DNA of 64,000 bases from Streptomyces albireticuli (GTDB lineage Bacteria > Actinomycetota > Actinomycetes > Streptomycetales > Streptomycetaceae), in assembly GCF_021228125.1 (NCBI RefSeq), contig NZ_JAJQQS010000004.1, forward strand, positions 459,939 through 523,938, written 5' to 3'. Positions within the stretch are counted from its first letter, which is position 1. Every line of letters begins with the position of its first letter. Position numbers and translations under genes: made by a program. This document shows, piece by piece, positions 61,268 through 64,000 of the stretch. The notes under the pieces were generated by a model that did not search any database, was not told the origin of the DNA, and saw only the letters and a program-made list of their open reading frames with translations.

Positions 61268-63529
61268 TCAGCTCTTGTCCTCGGAGGACTTCTCCTCGGA
61301 AGCCTTCTCCTCGGTGGACTCGTCGGCGGCCTTCTCGGCGACGACGGGCTCCACGAACTGCGGGACCTCGACGGCGGGGGTCTCCACGGCCTCGACGACG
61401 GCCTCGGCGGTCTCGTCGGCCTTCTCCTCCGCGGCCTCCTCGCCGGCGGCGACGGTCTCGGCCTTGGCCTCGACCTCGGCCTCGGTGTCGGCCTCGGTGG
61501 TCATGGCGTCCGTGAACTCCACGCCGTCCAGCTCCGCGAGCCGGTCCGAGGCGTTCGTCATGCCGCCCTGGTCGGACTCGAGGGCCTTGGCGAACCACTC
61601 ACGGGCCTCGTCCTTGCGGCCGACCTCCAGCAGCGCGTCGGCGTAGGCGTACCGCAGGCGCGCGGTCCACGGCTGGACCGAGTTGGAGGCGAGCTCGGGG
61701 CTCTGGAGGGTGACGACGGCGGCCTCGGCCTGGCCCATGTCCTTGCGGGCACCGGCGGCGACGAGACGCATCTCGACCTGGCCGGCCTTGTCCAGCTTGT
61801 TCACCTCGGGCTCGCCGGCCATGGCCAGGGCGCGCTCCGGGCGGCCCATGCCGCGCTCGCAGTCGGCCATGACGGGCCACAGCTCCACGGAACCCGTCAT
61901 CCGGCGGGCGGCGCGGAACTCCGCGAGCGCCTCGGTGTAGCGGGCGGTCGCGTACGCGGCGAAGCCGGCGGCCTCGCGCACGGCGGCGACGCGGGAGGCG
62001 AGCCGCAGGGCGATGCGCGAGTAGGCGTACGCCTCCTCGGGCTCCTCGTCCAGCAGGTTCGCCACCATGACGAGGTTGCGGGCGACCTCTTCCGCGAGGC
62101 CCTTCGGCAGGCTCATGAGCTCCTGCCGGACGTCCGCGTCGATCTCCTCGCCGGTCACGTCGTCGGGGATCGGCAGACGCTTCACCGGCTCGCGGTCGCC
62201 GCGGTCACGGTCCCGGTCGTCACGACGGCCGTAGCCGCCGGAACGGTCGTCACGGCCGCCGCGGAAACCGCCGCGGTCGTCGTCACGGCGCGGGCCGCGG
62301 TCGTCACGGCGACCGTAGCCGCCGCCGGAGGGACGGCCACCGCGGTCGTCACGGCCGCCGCGGAAGCCACCGCGGTCGTCATCGCGGCGCGGGCCACGGT
62401 CGTCGCGGCGGAAGCCGCCACGCTCGTCGTCGCGGCGCGGGGCGCGGTCGTCACGGCGGTCGTCACGACGGAAGGAGGGGCGCTCGTCACGACGGTCGTC
62501 GCGACGGAAGCCACCACGGTCGTCATCACGACGGGGCGCGCGGTCGTCACGGCGGAAGCCGCCACGGTCGTCATCGCGGCGCGGGCCGCGGTCGTCGCGA
62601 CGGAAACCACCTCGGTCGTCGTCACGGCGCGGGGCGCGGTCGTCGCGCGGGAAGGAAGGACGGTCGTCGCGGCGGAAGCCGCCACGCTCGTCGTCGCGGC
62701 GCGGGCCACGGTCGTCACGGCGGTCGTCACGACGGAAGGCCGGACGCTCGTCACGACGGTCGTCGCGACGGAAACCACCACGGTCGTCATCACGACGGGG
62801 GCCGCCGTAACCGCCACCGGACGGACGGCCACCACGGTCGTCACGACGCTCGAAGCCACCCGGACGGCCACCACGGTCGTCATCACGACGCGGACCACGG
62901 TCATCACGGCGGTCGTCACGACGGAAGGCCGGACGCTCGTCACGACGGTCGTCGCGACGGAAGCCGCCACGGTCGTCGTCACGGCGCGGGCCGCCGTAGC
63001 CACCACCGGACGGACGGCCACCACGGTCGTCGTCACGGCGGGGTGCGCGGTCGTCGCGGCGGAAGCCACCGCGGTCGTCATCACGGCGCGGGCCGCCGTA
63101 ACCGCCACCGGACGGACGGCCACCACGGTCGTCACGGCCGCCGCGGAAACCGCCGCGGTCGTCATCGCGGCGCGGGCCGCGGTCGTCGCGACGGAAGCCA
63201 CCGCGGTCGTCGTCACGACGGGGGCCGCCGTAGCCGCCACCGGACGGACGGCCACCGCGGTCGTCACGACGCTCGAAGCCACCCGGACGGCCGCCACGGT
63301 CGTTGTCACGGCGCTGGCCGTAGCCACCGCCGGCGGGACGACCGCCACGGTCGTCGTCGCGGCGCGGGCCACGGGGACGGTCGCCACCACGGTCGTCACG
63401 GTCGTCACGACGGAACGCCGGACGGTCGTCGCGACGGAAGCCGCCACGCGAGTCGTCACGACGCGGGCCGCGAGGGCCTCCGCCGCGGCGCTCGCCGCCC
63501 GAGCGATCGTCGGGAGAGTTGGTGGACAT
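61268..63529 (-). CDS. TPR protein with a 450-residue Arg-Asp-Gly repeat N-terminus
   Basis: This 753-aa protein has two parts. Residues 1-448 are low-complexity repeats of [13 protein letters not shown] and [11 protein letters not shown] types, very rich in Arg, Asp and Gly, and certainly disordered. From about 449 ([20 protein letters not shown]) the chain is helical with TPR-like units ([40 protein letters not shown]). It ends in an acidic Glu/Ala/Lys tail of about 75 residues. The balanced charges suggest a phase-separating or RNA-binding scaffold; the TPR part is the conserved domain. ATG 63529 has GGAGT seven bases upstream. It lies just downstream of an rRNA operon. Confidence 0.88.
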   Translation of the reverse strand: MSTNSPDDRSGGERRGGGPRGPRRDDSRGGFRRDDRPAFRRDDRDDRGGDRPRGPRRDDDRGGRPAGGGYGQRRDNDRGGRPGGFERRDDRGGRPSGGGYGGPRRDDDRGGFRRDDRGPRRDDDRGGFRGGRDDRGGRPSGGGYGGPRRDDDRGGFRRDDRAPRRDDDRGGRPSGGGYGGPRRDDDRGGFRRDDRRDERPAFRRDDRRDDRGPRRDDDRGGRPGGFERRDDRGGRPSGGGYGGPRRDDDRGGFRRDDRRDERPAFRRDDRRDDRGPRRDDERGGFRRDDRPSFPRDDRAPRRDDDRGGFRRDDRGPRRDDDRGGFRRDDRAPRRDDDRGGFRRDDRRDERPSFRRDDRRDDRAPRRDDERGGFRRDDRGPRRDDDRGGFRGGRDDRGGRPSGGGYGRRDDRGPRRDDDRGGFRGGRDDRSGGYGRRDDRDRDRGDREPVKRLPIPDDVTGEEIDADVRQELMSLPKGLAEEVARNLVMVANLLDEEPEEAYAYSRIALRLASRVAAVREAAGFAAYATARYTEALAEFRAARRMTGSVELWPVMADCERGMGRPERALAMAGEPEVNKLDKAGQVEMRLVAAGARKDMGQAEAAVVTLQSPELASNSVQPWTARLRYAYADALLEVGRKDEAREWFAKALESDQGGMTNASDRLAELDGVEFTDAMTTEADTEAEVEAKAETVAAGEEAAEEKADETAEAVVEAVETPAVEVPQFVEPVVAEKAADESTEEKASEEKSSEDKS
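62186..63529. repeat. Coding tandem repeat (Arg-Asp-Gly units)
   Basis: About 1.34 kb of the TPR gene consists of short, variable units such as CGGTCGTCGTCACGGCG on the plus strand. Blocks encoding [20 protein letters not shown] recur at least five times in nearly the same form. Length variation by recombination is likely. Confidence 0.9.
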
Positions 63530-63616
63530 CGGGGTGACTCCTGTCTTCGGGTACCGCAGTCATTCTCGCGCAACCGGCTGACCGGCGCGCTTCGACAAAA
63601 ACAAGCAGAAATACAA

Positions 63617-63660
63617 AAGGACCCCTGGTCCCAGCGTGAACGCTGGGACCAGGGGTCCTT
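63617..63660 (-). terminator. rRNA operon terminator
   Basis: A perfect 20-bp stem (63617-63636 with 63641-63660) with a 4-nt loop lies 9 nt beyond the 5S gene. On the minus strand it is followed by TTTTGTATTT. Confidence 0.97.
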
Positions 63661-63668
63661 GAAAGATT

Positions 63669-63787
63669 GTTCGGCGGCGTCCTACTCTCCCACACGGTCC
63701 CCCATGCAGTACCATCGGCGCTGAAAGGCTTAGCTTCCGGGTTCGGAATGTAACCGGGCGTTTCCCTAACGCTATGACCACCGAAAC
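63669..63787 (-). rRNA. rrf: 5S ribosomal RNA
   Basis: The minus strand reads GTTTCGGTGGTCATAGCG at the 5' end, with internal CCCGGTTACATTCCGAACC and GAAGCTAAGCCTTTCAGCGC, and CGCCGCCGAAC at the 3' end, which pairs with the 5' end. Length is about 119 nt. End positions are good to within 2 nt. Confidence 0.97.
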
Positions 63788-63895
63788 CCTATCGGGTTCT
63801 AGCGAACAAGCACACTCTTCAATTAAGTAGTGAAACTGGTTCAACCGGTGCGACTGTTCGCAACCCGGGAACCACACAGTGGACGCGAGCAACTG
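63788..63895 (-). other. 23S-5S internal transcribed spacer
   Basis: About 108 nt with no tRNA. AT-rich centre (CAATTAAGTAGTGAAACTG region) flanked by short inverted repeats that probably form the processing stem. Confidence 0.7.
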
Positions 63896-64000
63896 AGGAC
63901 AAGCCCTCGGCCTATTAGTACCAGTCAGCTCCAACCGTTACCGGTCTTCCACACCTGGCCTATCAACCCAGTCGTCTACTGGGAGCCTTACCCTCTCAAA
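63896..64000 (-). rRNA. rrl: 23S ribosomal RNA, 3' end (partial)
   Basis: The minus strand carries GGTGTGGAAGACCGGTAACG, then GAGCTGACTGGTACTAATAG and GCCGAGGGCTTGTCC, the conserved 3' terminus of actinobacterial 23S rRNA. The rest of the gene lies beyond the right edge. The exact 3' end is inferred by analogy with E. coli. Confidence 0.95.

Noticed and set aside
61193..63724. 843-codon open frame on the plus strand with TTVVTA-type repeats
   Set aside because: It is the antisense reading of the Arg-Asp-Gly repeats of the TPR gene and runs into the 5S region.

Overview
The window is a stretch of actinobacterial chromosome, almost certainly Streptomyces. GC is very high, and nearly all real genes end codons in G or C. 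GTG starts and GTGA/ATGA stop-start overlaps are common. The core gene order (der, plsC, cmk, tyrA, rluB, scpB, scpA, parA-like, ald, NUDIX, pyrG; then recN, nadK, tlyA) is the one found in that genus. The accessory content also fits: a gas vesicle cluster, a streptogrisin protease, a SepF paralogue and PucR.

Left part (1-24 kb, accessory). It begins with a slipin that runs off the left edge, a streptogrisin-type secreted protease, and an operon of two flavin-dependent monooxygenases with a DUF1684 protein. A short cysteine-containing leader peptide starts beside that operon on the opposite strand. Then come a DUF5685 protein with a polycysteine tail, a SepF paralogue, a glutaryl-CoA dehydrogenase-like enzyme, a 14-TM drug exporter, a PIG-V-like membrane glycosyltransferase, a PAP2 phosphatase and an I78 protease inhibitor. 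The gas vesicle operon gvpO-A-F-G-J-L-S-K follows, then a lone ctaD, a GT4 glycosyltransferase with a coupled partner of unknown function, and two unknown proteins.

Central core (23.6-44 kb). On the minus strand lie tyrA-cmk-plsC-der and the condensin-linked operon parA, a 176-aa protein, scpA, scpB, rluB and a nucleotidyltransferase. These are followed by ald, a STAND/TPR protein, a NUDIX hydrolase and pyrG. On the plus strand are a DUF952 protein, a second nucleotidyltransferase and a GH15 enzyme.

Right part (44-64 kb). A decayed MFS fragment precedes a PucR regulator. Then come a GT4 glycosyltransferase, the recN/nadK/tlyA group, an SCP2-like protein, and a divergent siderophore uptake locus. 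That locus comprises an ATPase, a small repeat ORF and two permeases, facing a binding lipoprotein and a siderophore-interacting reductase, with an iron box between. A HAD phosphatase, a DUF1015 protein and a TPR protein with a 450-residue Arg-Asp-Gly repeat tail follow. The window ends in the 3' end of an rRNA operon (5S complete, 23S partial).

The least expected items are these. An 86-codon ORF of octapeptide repeats is translationally coupled between a siderophore permease and its ATPase. A cysteine-type leader peptide has no gene behind it. Five copies of a composite hairpin repeat sit next to gene ends, and several tandem repeats occupy intergenic DNA. Several genes have a -10 hexamer about 7 nt before the start codon, suggesting leaderless mRNAs. 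Family names rest on motif recognition by eye; no database search was possible.
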